Origin: Wolfiporia cocos | Lineage: Eukaryota; Basidiomycota; Agaricomycetes; Polyporales; Phaeolaceae | Assembly: GCA_029448655.1 (NCBI GenBank) | Contig: JACCLO010000054.1 | Span: 1-64,000, forward strand | Direction: 5' to 3' | Length of the DNA stretch: 64,000 bases | Shown here: one piece after another, positions 34,084-47,345 of the stretch | Numbering within the stretch: the first letter of the stretch is position 1 | Layout: each line of letters starts with the position of its first letter | The notes under the pieces: model-generated | The model's input: the letters and a program-made list of their open reading frames with translations, nothing else | Database searches by the model: none | What the model was told of the DNA's origin: nothing | Program-made: the position numbers and the translations under genes

Positions 34084-37000
34084 TAAGAATAGAACTACCT
34101 ACCCCCCTGCGCCTCCTTAACTGGTGGCGCCTGGTTTTTCCTCCAACAGGTGTCTGAGATAGCGCAGGGGCCGCTACTCTCCTGCAAAGGGGATGTATGC
34201 TCCGTGGTTGCGGATTGGGATACATCGGCGGCGGGCTTAGCGGCCTGCTGCCACCCAGTGGGGCGCTGCTTGCCTAATCAGCAGCATGCGTCCTGCGAAC
34301 CCGGACTCCAGGGTTAAGGAGAGGCGCCGGCTTCCTGACAAGGTTGCTGGTGCCAGCGGTTGAGACCCGCCTATTGGGAAAAGGGGACCGTCTGCCTGTG
34401 TGCGCGCAGCCCCCTGTCTTGGCAATCCCTGTTCAGGGACCCAACACTACCAGTAGGATCCCATAGGGATATGCGCTTCGGCGTATTCCCTTAGTTTGGG
34501 TGTGGGAATCTTCCAAAGCCGCCCCCCAGGCGTAAGGGGCCCGCTTGGGATCTCACCCTTCGGGGGAATCCAAGTGGTGAGGTGGTGCGGCTCGCAAGGC
34601 CAAACCAGCCGAGGTCACTCGCGGTAGCCCAATAGCGTAAGTCCTACGGGCAGCTCGGTGTGCGAGCCTGGTTAAACCGAGTTGGGGCCCCACCGGAGCA
34701 TGCGGCGTTGCCACCATCCTTGATGTGTGGAGCGCTCGTGAATGCGCGATCTTAGATCGACGGATGGTTTTTTAGCCCTGATGTGACACCCAGGTGCTAT
34801 AGATGGCAAAGCCTTACCACTAAAGCGCGGACCGGTCGCCGGTTTGGGGGGTAAATATCTGCGACACTTTCCAGCTCATGCTCCACGAGGAAATGGGGCT
34901 GTGTATCCTAGTCCCGAACCATGTGACCCAGCTTGATCAAGCGCTGGCAGTCACCGACTCTCTTTCTAGAAGGGAAGTCCGCGCGCTTCCGATGAAGACA
35001 CCTGTCGGCTAAATTCCGCGCGGCGTCCTGACAAGGGCGCCCCTAACCATGCCCCCGTTCTTCTTGTGTTAGACATGACCACTCAGCGTTGATCGCTGAT
35101 GATGAGCTCTCTTTCAGGTACCCTGGTATCCCAGTCAATAAGTAGATAAATATGTAGTTTTAGTGGCGGCTCCTAGTAGCTTACTTACTTTGTAAAGTAG
35201 CTTAGAAACCGTCCAATAGCATTTGTATTCGCCTCTGGAAATCCTGCGTCACCTGCTGGTTCCCAGGTTATCTAGCCTGGTTAAGGTCGCTTATGTACAT
35301 ATAAAGCAACCTTTTACGTCTTAGGTACAATAAGTCAATCGAAAAACGATACTAGTACCTTACTCGACGTAGGATCGCGTACGCTTGGCAAACATATGCT
35401 TATAACTATTATTACTATGGGAATGCCTAAGTACCAAGTCGATTAAGATTCTTAATCTATCGGCGCCCGTTTGACTTCGGTCTTCGCTCCTGAAAAGGGG
35501 ATTCGGGTTATTGAGCATCTGTCATTTGGTCACATGTCACAAAGAACCTTAGAACGGGGGCACCCCTTTTGGTAATGGAATTCCTGACAAGGAAATTACC
35601 ATCCGATTGGGAAGAGACGTCTGACAAGCGTCTATAAATAATTGGGTACAGCGCTGTTTCCACCAGCCACCCATGTACAAACAGATCGCAACAAGATTAC
35701 TTCATTGAATCTTGCAATCTGGGTTAGAGGAAAGGAAAACAAGGGACACACGCTATTAATACGCGTTCCCTTGAAGTGTAGCGGAGGCCGCAAGGCTTCT
35801 AGAATCACACTTCATTCGGCATTCTCGCACAATCGCCGAATCTACACCGGTTTCCAACCGGTCCCCCCCTGTATTGAAGTCGACAATTTCGCACGCCAAT
35901 CGCAAAATTCGTCACGAGGCTAGCTACCTCACTTTTGATTTCACTTCGATTCAACTTGTCTCTGTGGGAGAATAACCGAATTCGAAAAATACACCTTAGC
36001 AACTCAATGCGATCGTCCGCAAAGGTCTCGAAGAAGCACTCGAAAACTTCCAGAGATAACAAGGGAGTCCCCCTTATTAGATTCAATCAAGCCGATTTGG
36101 CAATCGGTTATCATTTATTGCTGGTTTACGGAAACCTACGCCGTCGAGACGCGTAATAAATAAATCCGGAATCTGTATCCTTACGTCAAGAAAGGATTAC
36201 ATCTCGTCACTACATCGAATATGGGCCTGGAAAAACCCTTCGATTCCGACAAACTAGGCTTGGAAACCTTAGTATAAAAATCTGGTCGCATATGCGAGCG
36301 ACTCACTGGATACAGCCGTATATGGATATACGTCAAGAATACCTTCGGCCCACATCCACCCAACCCTTATCTGGGTATAGAGGCGTTTAACCTCTTTAAA
36401 AACCAAAACCATCTGGATAGGTTTGATCGGGAGATCAAACGTGAAAGAGGGGGTGGAAACCCTAATTTCGCACCTAGGACCGTAACAAGTTCCACTACCC
36501 CACGCTTACAACATGTACCTTACGGTCATTGAAAGCCAACAAACGACAGCACTAAGAGGCCGATTACCCTCATTCATGCTCGTACTGTCCTATTCGTATA
36601 TGGACAACAACCCTGTAATAGGAATATAGTAGCTATCTATCCAATAGCGAAAATATATCCCTTCCCCAACGATCATCCCAGTTCCCACGCTTACAATGTC
36701 ATACTCAATCGAAGAACGACTTTAACGACATACAAGCACATTGGAAACTACCGTCATCGCCACCACGTGGACTTCAGCCCTACGGGATACACCTCATTAC
36801 GAGACAACTCCTGACAAGGATGTATGTTCTCACGGTTACCCAATAGGCCTCACTAAGGACGTCAACGGACACTACAGTATCAGGAATACAATCATAAGCA
36901 TTGACCATAATGCACAATGATTAGTACCTATTACTATGGGGTTTTACACGAGAAGCCTACTCGTTAATAAATAAGTGCATACAACAACGAAGGCACAGCT

Positions 37001-37990
37001 TCATTCCGGAACTTACGACTCCGAAGAGATCGCTACGTAGAAGCAATCTAACTAGGGGACACAACCCCTGTAACAAATGGGCATTGACAAATGTCACACG
37101 CTTAGTACTTGCGATACTAGGGAGGCGACGCCTCATAAACGTTCATAAGGCGACGCCCTTTAATAACCGTTCAAACCGCATAAGTCGTACAAAGTAGGAT
37201 TACCCTGTACAAGCACAAAGCCTAAGACACCCGCCACGCGAACGAAGGAACTTGCAATCCCATTCACCGCTAGGCAATAGACGTCGAAAAAGCACCGCTA
37301 TGTTACACTCAATGGGTACTACGCATAAGCAACATATCCGACCAAGGGCTCGAAGAGACACTAGAAAATCTCCAGAGCTAACAGTGAAGCCCTCACTCTA
37401 AGGAATATCGCACAATGCTATCCGAAACACTGTACAACGACACACATGCACCCTCTAATACGCTTGGCAAGCTATTGGAGATACAGATTACTAGTAGACT
37501 CAAAGGCACTATATGATGGACCCTTTCCATAATCGCCTTCTAGCTACGAGTAACGTCATAAGCAAAATGCAACAATCCGAACAAGGTCGCCGAAAAGGCA
37601 CTAGAACACCTTCAGCGAATAACAGGAGAGTCCCCTCCTTCTATGATCCGCGTGCACTAATGACAATACACTCATACGTAACACGGACTATCCTCTCCCT
37701 AACAACGGCATTTGACCTTTCGCGTCATTCCCGCGTTGCTCAATCGCTAGTAACGGGCATTTAGCACTTCGCTATCAACACGTTACAAATCATAAGGAAC
37801 AAAAATCGCCTTCCACGCTCAGGCTTCCACTCCAAGGTCCTGAAACTCCCATCTATCCCGTTCAATTAACAAATTGAAGCAGCACCTAACGGTCTTGGAC
37901 ACTTCGTCACTCACGCGTTATACCGCTCTTGGGACGTACATCATGAGGAATAGTTTCATCAGTGACGATGAAACCTCAAAGCTGGGGTAA
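34084..37990 (+). repeat. Array internal region 2 (non-coding)
   Basis: 3907 bp, collinear with region 1. Most differences are single-base indels, often in short homopolymers. The primer site at 34085-34096 is intact. Confidence 0.8.
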
Positions 37991-39086
37991 TGTCACAGAT
38001 TTATCTGGGGCTTACAGCATTTTTCCTACGATTATAGCAATTTACCTGGGATTTATACGTCTACCTACAAGTTATCTACGGGTTAACTCCCATTGCCACC
38101 ACGACAAGCTCTTAACTGGGCTTATCAACCACATGACTAGCTTACGTAACGCTACGGTACAACCACGTCCAATAGCAACACTACAGCTACGTCATACAGG
38201 TCTCGCCCGTCAGAGCAAGACCAGCCACGTCATAGATCTTAGATCATAATGATAGGCCGAGCGCGGCACGCTCGCATAATAATGTCCACATAGTACAAAC
38301 AGTGCCTCGCGGCCTTGTACTATTGGGTCGGCCTTCCCGGCTTCCCACCGCCATAAGATCCTTGATCACAATGGCACCTCAGGCGCGCCACGCCTTCGCA
38401 TAATAATGGCAACACGACCAATACAGCACTATATTAGCATCAAGGCAATATCGCTATAGGTCACGGCCTTCTCGGCCTCCCACGGACTCGGCGTTCTCCA
38501 AGTCCCGGGCTTCTGCCATCACGGCGTTGCCCAAACACCGGACCTCGCCCCACGGCTAAGTCCAACACATGCCCCGGTAACCATCCGGACCGGGCTATAA
38601 CACATGCCACGGTACTTCCCGTCCAATGGCATAACGACCTCGGCGTCTCGCCTTGGTCATTCACACGAAGACCGGCCAATCGCCATTATACCGCAAGGTA
38701 TCCGGCAACCGGCTCCCCATATACCCCGGGCTGCGCCCGCATTAACACAAGATAAAGGTATAATCCCTCTTCTACTATTGGTTCGGCCATTAGGGCCTTC
38801 CACGGCCATTGTAGATAGAGTCCATAAACATCAGATAAGATAGCGCTTCGCCCCTTGGCAAAGCCACATAACCCGGAATGGTCATAGCTAGCTAGTAGCA
38901 CGTGCCATCCGCATAAACATGTATATAAGTAGGGCCTTGACGGCCTATAACTTTAGCTCTATTCTTCTCGGCGTCCGCCGTAGAAGATACCTCCAATATC
39001 CCTGCTGCATTGAGTTCTCTACCTCCCCCAGTCGCCTTGTCATATAGGATACAGGCTTGGTGAGTCCCACAGAGAGTTCTGTGTCA
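37991..39086 (+). repeat. Array LTR 3
   Basis: 1096 bp, the most diverged array LTR. TATATAAG is at 38922-38929. The primer segment reads AGCTCTATTCTT (38955-38966), one transition from complementarity. Confidence 0.85.
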
Positions 39087-42000
39087 TAAGAATAGAACTT
39101 CCTACCCCCCTGCGCCTCCTTAATTGGTGGCGCCTGGGGTTTTTCCTCCAACAGGTGTCTGAGATAGCGCAGGAGCCGCTGCTCCTCTGCAAAGAGGATG
39201 CATGCTCCGTGGTTACGGATATGGAATACATCGGCGGCGGGTTTAGCGGCCTGCTGCCACCCAGTGGGGCTCTACCTGCCTAATCAGCGGTAGGGTCCTG
39301 CAAACCCGGACTCCAGGGTTAAGGAGAGGCGCCGGCTTCCTGACAAGGTTGCTGGTGCCAGCGGTTGAGACCCGCCTATTGGGAAAAGGGGACCGTCTGC
39401 CTGTGTGCGCGCAGCCCCCTGTCTTGGCAATCCCTGTTCAGGGACCCAACACTACCAGTAGGATCCCCATAGGGATATGCGCTTCGGCGTATTCCCTTAG
39501 TTGGGTGTGGGAAACTTCCAAAGCCGCCCCCCAGGCGTAAAGGGGCCCGCTTGGGATTCCTTCGGGGAATCCAAGTGGTGAGGTGGTGCGGCTCGCAAGG
39601 CCAAACCAGCCGAGGTCACTCGCGGTAGCCAATAGCGTAAGTCCTACGGGCAGCTCGGTGTGCGAGCCTGGGTTAAACCGAGTTGGGGCCCCACCGGAAG
39701 CATGCGGCGTTGCCCACCATCCTTGATGTGTGGAGCGCTCGTGAATGCGCGATCTTAGATCGACGGATGGTTTTTTAAGCCCTGATGTGACACCCAGGTG
39801 GCTATAGATGGCAAGCCTTACCACTAAGCGCGGACCGGTCGCGGTGTAATACTGCGACCACTTTCCAGCTCATCTCCAAGGAAATGGGCTGTGTATCCTA
39901 TTCCCAACCATGTGACCCAGCTTATCAAGCGCTGGCAGTCACCGACTCTCTTTCTAGAAGGAAGTCGCGCGCTTCGATGAAGACACCTGTCGGCTAAATT
40001 CCGCGCGGCGTCCTGACAAGGGCGCCCCTAACCATGCCCCCGTTCTTCTTGTGTTAGACATGACCACTCAGCGTTGATCGCTGATGATGAGCTCTCTTTC
40101 AGGTACCCTGGTATCCCAGTCAATAAGTAGATAAATATGTAGTTTTAGTGGCGGCTCCTAGTAGCTTACTTACTTTGTAAAGTAGCTTAGAAACCGTCCA
40201 ATAGCATTTGTATTCGCCTCTGGAAATCCTGCGTCACCTGCTGGTTCCCAGGTTATCTAGCCTGGTTAAGGTCGCTTATGTACATATAAAGCAACCTTTT
40301 ACGTCTTAGGTACAATAAGTCAATCGAAAAACGATACTAGTACCTTACTCGACGTAGGATCGCGTACGCTTGGCAAACATATGCTTATAACTATTATTAC
40401 TATGGGAATGCCTAAGTACCAAGTCGATTAAGATTCTTAATCTATCGGCGCCCGTTTGACTTCGGTCTTCGCTCCTGAAAAGGGGATTCGGGTTATTGAG
40501 CATCTGTCATTTGGTCACATGTCACAAAGAACCTTAGAACGGGGGCACCCCTTTCCGGTAATGGAATCTCCTGACAAGGAAATTACCATCCGTTTGGGAA
40601 GAGACTGTCTCTGACAAGCGTCTATAAATAATTGGGTAACAGCTGCCTGTTTCCACCAGGCGTTCCCCTGTACAAACAGAATCGCAATAGATTACTAATT
40701 GAATCTCTGCAATCTGGGTTAGAGGAAGGGAAAACAAGGGACAAATGCTATTGATACGCAGTTCCCTTGAAGTGTAGCGGAGGTCGTCAAGACTTCCAGA
40801 CATCACACTTCATTCGGCTATCTTCGCACATCGCCGAATCTCACACCCGGTCCCAAACCGGTTACCCCCCGAATTCGAAATCGACAAATTCGCACGCCAA
40901 CTCGCAAATATTGTCACGAGACTAGCTATCTCACTTACGATTTCACTCCAATACGACCTCTTTCTCTGTGGGGAGAAAAACCTGTATTTGGAATTCACAC
41001 TTAAGCAATAAATGCGATCGTCCGCAAAAGGTCTCGAAAGGAAGTACTAGAAATCCCTCCGAAGATAACAGGGAGCCCCCCTTCTTTAGGACAACTCACC
41101 CCGATTTGGCAATCGGTTATCATTACCTTGCTTGGTTTACGAAAACCTCGTCGTCAAGAGACACGTAATAAATAAATCCGGATCTGTATCCTACGTCACG
41201 ATTAGGAAAGGTTACATCTCGTCACTACATCGAATAAGGGCCTGGAAAACCCTTCGATTCGACAAAACTAGGGCATGGAAACCTTAGTATAAAAATCTGG
41301 TCGCATATGCGAGCGACTACTGGATACAGGCCGTACATGGATATACTGACAACAATACCTTCGGCCCACATCCACCCACCCTTATCTGGGTTATAGAGGC
41401 GGTTTAACCTCTTTAAAAACCAAAACCAATCGGAATAGGTTCGATCGGGAGATCAAACGTGGAAAGAGGGGGTGGAAACCCTAAATTCCGCACTTCTAGG
41501 ACCTTAACAAAGTCCAGCTATCCCACGCTTACCACAGTACCTTACGGTCTTGAAAGCAACCAACGACATGCACTAAGAGGCCTGATTACCCTCATTCATG
41601 CTCGTACTGTCCTAGTCGTATATGGACGACAACCCTGTAATAGGAATATAGTAGCTATTATCCAATAGCGAAATATATCCTCCCCAACGATCATCACCAG
41701 TTCCCACGCTTACAATGTCATAACTTCAATCGAAGAACGACTTAACCGACATACAAGCACATTGGAAACTACCGTCATCGCCACCACGTGACCTCAGCTC
41801 TTACGGGATATACCTTACGAGACAACTCCTGACAAGGATGTATGTTCTCACGGTTACCCAATAAGGCCTCACTACGGCAAACGACACTACAGTATCAGGG
41901 AATACAATCATAAGCATATGAACATAATGCACAATGATAGTACCTATACTATGGGGTTTTACACGAGAAGCCTACTCGTTAATAAATAGTGCATACAACA

Positions 42001-42999
42001 CGAAGGCACAGCTTCATTCCGGAACTTACGACTCCGAAGAGATTGCTACATAGAAGCAATCTAACTAGGGGACACAACCCCTGTAACAAATGGGCATTGA
42101 CAAATGTCTCACGCTTAGTACTTGCGATACTAGGGAGGCGACGCCTCATAAACGTTCATAAGGCGACGTCCTTTAATAACCGTTCAACCGCATAAGTCGT
42201 ACAAAGTAGGATTACCCCTGTACAAGCAACAAGCCTAAGACACCCGCTATTCGAATGAAAGGAACCAGCTACTCCATTCACCGATATACAGCAATAGACG
42301 TCGAAAAAGCACCGCTATGCTACATTCAATGGGTACTACGCATAAGCCATTATAACCGCAAAAGGACTCGAAGAGAAACTAGAAAATCTCCAGAGTTAAC
42401 AGAAGAGCCCCTTCTTACAGGTATCCGGCACAATGCTTATCCGAAATATGTACAACAACACAATGCACCCTCTAATACGCTTGGCAAGCTATTAGGAGCA
42501 CAGATTACTAGTAGACTTCAAAGGCACTATATGATGACATTTCCATATCGCCTTCTACTACGAGTAACGTCATAAGCAAAAGCAACAATCCGACCAAGGT
42601 CGCGAAAAGGCACTTGAACACCTTCAGCGATAACAGGAGAGCCCCTCCTTCTAGGATCCGCTGTGCACAATGACAATACACTCTAAGTAACAAGACTATC
42701 CCTCCCCAACAACGGCATTTGACCTTTCGGTCATCACGCGTTGATAATCGCTAGTAACGGCATTTAGCACTTCGCTATCACGCGTTACAAATCACAATAA
42801 GGAATACAATCGCTATCCCATTCAACGCTCAGGTTCCACTACAAAGTCCTGAAACTCCATTTATCCCTGTTCAATTAACAAATTGAAGCAGCACACTAAC
42901 GGTATTTGACACTTCGTCATCACGCGTTATACCGCTCTTGGGACGATACATAATGAGGAATAGTTTCATCAGGGACGATGAAACCTAAAGCGGGGGTAA
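39087..42999 (+). repeat. Array internal region 3 (non-coding)
   Basis: 3913 bp, collinear with regions 1 and 2. A clear example of the structured zone is the stem CTTGGGATTCC / GGAATCCAAG around a TTCG loop at 39550-39575. The right half carries more substitutions than regions 1 and 2. Confidence 0.8.
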
Positions 43000-44096
43000 T
43001 GTCACAGATTTATCTGGGGCTTACAGCATTTTTCCTACGATTATAGCAATTTACCTGGGATTTATACGTCTAACTACAAGTTATCTACGGGTTAACTCCC
43101 ATTGCCACCACGACAAGCTCTTAATTGGGCTTATCAACCACATGACTAGCTTACGTAACTCTACGGCACCTTCCGGTCCAATAGCATAGCTACAGCTACG
43201 TCATAAAGGTCTCGCCCGTCAGAGCAAGACCAGCCACGTCATAGATCGTAGATCATAATGATAGGCCGAGCGCGGCACGCTCGCATAATAATGTCCACAT
43301 GTACAAACAGTGCCTCGCGGCCTTGTACTATTGGGTCGGCCTTCCCGGCTTCCCACCGCCATAAGATCTTTGATCACAATGGCACCTCAGGCGCGCCACG
43401 CCTTCGCATAATAATGGCAACACGACCAAACAGCACTATAATAGCACCAAGGCTATAGCGCTATAGGTCACGGCCTTCTCGGCCTCCCACGGACTCGGCG
43501 TTCTCCAAGTCCCGGGCTTCTGCCATCACGGCGTTGCCCAAACACCGGTCCTCGCCTCACGGCTAAGACCAATACATGCCCCGGTAACCATCCGGTCCGG
43601 ACATATACCATGCTACGGTACCTTCCCGGTCCAATAGCATAACGACCTCGGCGTCCCGCCTTGGTCATCCAACGAAGCACGGCCAATCGCCATTATACCG
43701 CAAGGTATCCGGCAACCGGCTTCACCTATACCCGGGCTGCGCCCGCGTGAGTATCACAATAAAGACATAATCCCTCTATTACGATTGGGTCGGCCATTAG
43801 GGCCTTCCACGGCCATTCTAGATAGAGTAACTAAACATCAGATAAGATAAGCTTCGCCACTTGGCAAAGCACATAACCCGGTAAGGACATACGCTAGCTA
43901 GTAGCACGTGCCCTCCCGTCACACATGTATATAAGTAGGAGCCAAGCGCTCTATAACTTCAGTTCTATTCTTCTCGGCGTACGCCGTAGAAGAACCTTCC
44001 ACCCACTTACCGCGTCTGATAACCTCTCCTCACCTAGTCGCCTTAGTTCATCGCAAGGATACTGGCTTGGTGAGTCCCACAGAGCCATCTGTGTCA
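43000..44096 (+). repeat. Array LTR 4
   Basis: 1097 bp, TGTCACAGATTTATC...CATCTGTGTCA. The primer segment AGTTCTATTCTT at 43961-43972 is intact. It is followed directly by the duplicated target CGGGT and element A pol. Confidence 0.85.
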
Positions 44097-46037
44097 CGGG
44101 TGACCTTCGAGATAATGTTGCCATTCTTCTAATGCTCGAATTATGGCTAGCATCTCTTTGTCATAAATTTTGTAGTTCCGTTCCGGGGCAGTCATGCCTG
44201 TGGAATAGAAGGCGCAAGGATTCCATTTCCAACTATCTGGTGACCATTGCGTTAGGACTGCTCCAGTCGCAAAGTCTGATGTGTTGGCTTCTATACGGAA
44301 TTTCTGAATTTTGTCCGGAATATGTAAGATGGGGGCAGTTGTAAAGGCCGCCTTGAGCTTTTGGAAAGCTTCTTCCTGTGCTTCATCCCAATGCCATTTC
44401 TCCGACTTCTTCATGAGTGTTGTCAGGGGTTTCACAATTTTCAAGAAGTCCTGAATAAACCGCCGATAGAAGTTCGCAAAGCCTAAAAAGGCTTGAACTT
44501 CCTTCACCTTGGTTGGGGTCAGCCAATCTAATACTCCTGATAGTTTCGAGGGGTCCATTTCGACTCTGCCCTTAGAAATTATCATACCCAAATAGTCGAT
44601 GCTACTTTTTTCAAAGAAGCATTTCTCGGGTTTGGCATATAGATCATTGTCCCGCAGCCTTTTCAGGACTGCCTTGGTGATTTTGCGGTGTTCCGCTAAG
44701 TCGTTGCCAAAGATCAGTATGTCGTCCAGATAGACTATGACTTTTCCGGTGGCAATGAAATCCTTTAGGACGTCGTTCATCATTGCTTGGAAAGTCCCTG
44801 GCACGTTCTTGAAACCGAAATACATAACCATGGCTTCGTACAACCCCTGTTTAGTAATGAATGCTGTTTTCCATTCATCACCTTCCTTGATACGGACGTT
44901 GTTGTAACCCCATCTCAGGTCGATCTTAGTAAAGATCGATGCACCTGAGAGTTGGTTGATAAGGTCCGATATCTGGGGTATAGGGTACTTGTTATCCACA
45001 GTTATTTCGTTCAGCTTCCTGTAATTGATTACCATGCACAAGGTTCCATCTTTCTTGGCAACGAAAAATACTGGGCTGGCCATAGGGGAGCTTGAATCTC
45101 AGATGTAGCCTTTTCGCTTTTCTTCAGCGATCCAGTCACGGAGGGAATTTTCTTCCTTTGGCAAGAGGGAATATGGTTTGGCCAGTGTTGGCAATGGAGT
45201 GCCTTCGATTAAATTGATGGCATGATCATATGGCTTACGTGTTGGCATCCTTTCGGATGCTTTTTGCGAAAATACCATTGGGCCGAATTCCCAATATTCC
45301 TTAGGCACAAGCTGCTTCCATTTTTCGGTTGCAGCTTCTGGTCTGTTCTGGTGGATTTCTCCTACCATTCCCATGAGGAGTCCCAATTCCTCATTGGACA
45401 GGGTACCGATCCACTTGATAAATGGATCATCAGGGTTTCCATCTCCAATCGTGTCTAGCGCAGAATCCCAAATGTTGCTGATGTTATTATTGTCCTCTTC
45501 GTCATCGGGTGCAACTTCTTCCGAATCAGGGGACGATTCTGAGGCTTCTGGGCATGCAGACCCACATCGATATACCAGACTGCCAGAGTTCCAGTCCATA
45601 GTGGGGTTATGTTTAATTAACCAGTCATATCCTAGGATAAGGTCGTGGTTGTGGATTTTCATGATGGTAAGGAATACCTTTTCCTTGTGCTCGCCATGTT
45701 GCATGAATCCTTTAACTGACTTATTGATGAGACCATTTTTGTTGTATGATCCATCTGCATTATGAATCCAAAAAGGGTCTTTCTTATCGTGGGTGACTAG
45801 ACGATGTTTGTCAACAAAGTCTGAGTTGATGACTGATAACGTTGCTCCACTATCGATTAAAGCCAAGCCTTGCACTTTCTGACCATAGACCCACAAGTCA
45901 ACCCAGATCTGGAAAGATCGGGACTTATCACATGCATGATTCTTGTAATAGTGATATAAATTTTCACAATTTTTTACAAGCAGGTCAGCAGTACAGGCAA
46001 CTATACTAGTACACAGCACACATAGGCAAGGATTCAC
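44097..46037 (-). pseudogene. Element A pol 5' part: protease, RT, RNase H start
   Basis: Right to left: aspartic protease with LIDSGATLSVIN (45844-45858) and a DLILGYDWL strand; a linker with an acidic stretch; reverse transcriptase with SPMASPVFFVAKKDGTL, KIDLRWGYNNVRI and the catalytic box YLDD (44721-44732); then RNase H FRIEANTSDFATGAVL and NYKIYDKEMLAIIRALEEW, ending LEGH at the array. A TGA at 45099-45101 interrupts the frame just before the RT, between KRKGYI and DSSSPMASP, where related elements usually have an arginine; a CGA-to-TGA change is likely. The first RNase H catalytic Asp (TDAS in relatives) reads ANTS here. Confidence 0.85.
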
Positions 46038-46425
46038 ATGTGCTGAAGGCGAAAATTCGACTCGCTAGCTGGATGGTCAGGAGTTTTCTGGGCAACTGAA
46101 TGCCATGGGATAATGGTAGTGCCCCAATTCGGTGGCTGACCAATTGGGGCTGTTGATGGAGCCGGTGTACTGGCCAGTGGTTCCTCTACCTCCGTGATGC
46201 GCACGGATGAATGGGCGGTGGAGTTGCCCATGGAGTTGTCACTGTCATCTGGGATCCACATCTCTGTTGTGGTGACCTGGACCATGTGACCTTTGCCATG
46301 AGGTGTGGGGGGGTTGCCGCTAGTAGATTTCTGAGCCCCCTTATTGTCCACCTTGGATGCTGGCACCCTCCAATTGCATCACCCCTCCATGTTTGTGCAG
46401 TCCTTCCGGCCGCAGCTCTTGCATG
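46034..46425 (-). pseudogene. Element A gag C-terminal fragment
   Basis: Minus-strand frame, proline/serine-rich (TPAPSTAPIGQPPNWG), ending QHM-stop at 46034, where the pol frame begins. An upstream frame has CKSCGRKDC, a possible knuckle remnant. The 5' part is lost at the TRIM insertion. Confidence 0.5.
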
Positions 46426-47345
46426 TGTCACAGATAATGCGAAAGCATAATATCATAGACGTTACGGAGCAATAACTAGGGTACATTACCCGTACGTGGC
46501 GCCGGCATACATGGCCTACACCATAGAGTGTCTAATAGGCGCCGAGCGTGGGAATATGAACTGCAGATATAGCTGGACCCTCGATAGCAGCATGAGCTGT
46601 TATCGTAGCCCTTTTGGGGGAGTGGCTATTATGCCACTCATAAGCACGTTGCATTGGGTCCGCAGCGCGTCTTGTGATATAATAACAGCTCACCCGGTCG
46701 CCGGTTCGAACCTGGGTGGTGGCAAATATTTCCACTGCCTGGGGCGCTTCCGAACCACTGGCGGCTGAGGGAAAAGTACCCACCACGTGACCCCCTGTAT
46801 CATGGGGCCCCTCTATAACCGTAAGGTATCAGGGGATAAGATTGGTCAAAGCTTGCGTGGTAAAAACTACTATTAAATAGCCTTAACCCGCACCCAAAAT
46901 CCAGGGTGTAAGTCGGGCCTTCAAGAGGTTGGCACACACGTCATAAGCCAAATGGTATAAGGGATTGGGGGTACCCTTCACCAGGCACAATGACAAAGCA
47001 TAGTAGAAGTGATACTTAGTACCGGGGGCGGCTTGATGCAGCCTAAGTTATCTCCTTAACCAGAGACGGTTAATCCTTGAAGTGGGGGTAATGTCACAGA
47101 TAATGCGAAAGCATAATATCATAGACGTTACGGAGCAATAACTAGGGTACATTACCCGTACGTGGCGCCGGCATACATGGCCTACACCATAGAGTGTCTA
47201 ATAGGCGCCGAGCGTGGGAATATGAACTGCAGATATAGCTGGACCCTCGATAGCAGCATGAGCTGTTATCGTAGCCCTTTTGGGGGAGTGGCTATTATGC
47301 CACTCATAAGCACGTTGCATTGGGTCCGCAGCGCGTCTTGTGATA
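46426..47345 (+). mobile_element. TRIM: miniature LTR retrotransposon, 920 bp
   Basis: Two 254-bp LTRs (46426-46679 and 47092-47345) that look identical by eye enclose 412 bp. LTRs start TGTCACAG and end TTGTGATA. The primer site ATAACAGCTCA (46682-46692) is the exact complement of TGAGCTGTTAT inside the LTR (46593-46603). The polypurine tract GAAGTGGGGGTAA precedes the second LTR. There is no ORF of note internally; a GGTTCGAACC box-B-like word occurs near 46703. The flanks GCATG and AGTTA do not match, so the right junction may have been rearranged. Confidence 0.8.

Larger units (their letters stand above)
28049..44096 (+). mobile_element. Tandem non-autonomous LTR array, L-I-L-I-L-I-L
   Basis: Four LTRs of 1092-1097 bp alternate with three internal regions of 3849-3913 bp in a 16.05-kb head-to-tail array. 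The outer flanks are CCGGT (28044-28048) and CGGGT (44097-44101), a 5-bp duplication with one change, so the array occupies a single insertion site in element A. Each internal-LTR junction keeps the polypurine tract GGGGGTAA or GGGGTAA, and each LTR-internal junction keeps the primer site. No gag or pol was found. Units differ by substitutions and by very many 1-bp indels. Confidence 0.85.

Noticed and set aside
28049..44096. CRISPR-like or satellite interpretation of the repeated units
   Set aside because: Unit length (about 5 kb), LTR ends, primer site and polypurine tract fit an LTR-element array, not a CRISPR or satellite.
46685..46715. GGTTCGAACC, a tRNA box-B/T-loop-like word in the TRIM internal region
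   Set aside because: No box A or cloverleaf at the right distance; it is part of a palindrome and could be chance.
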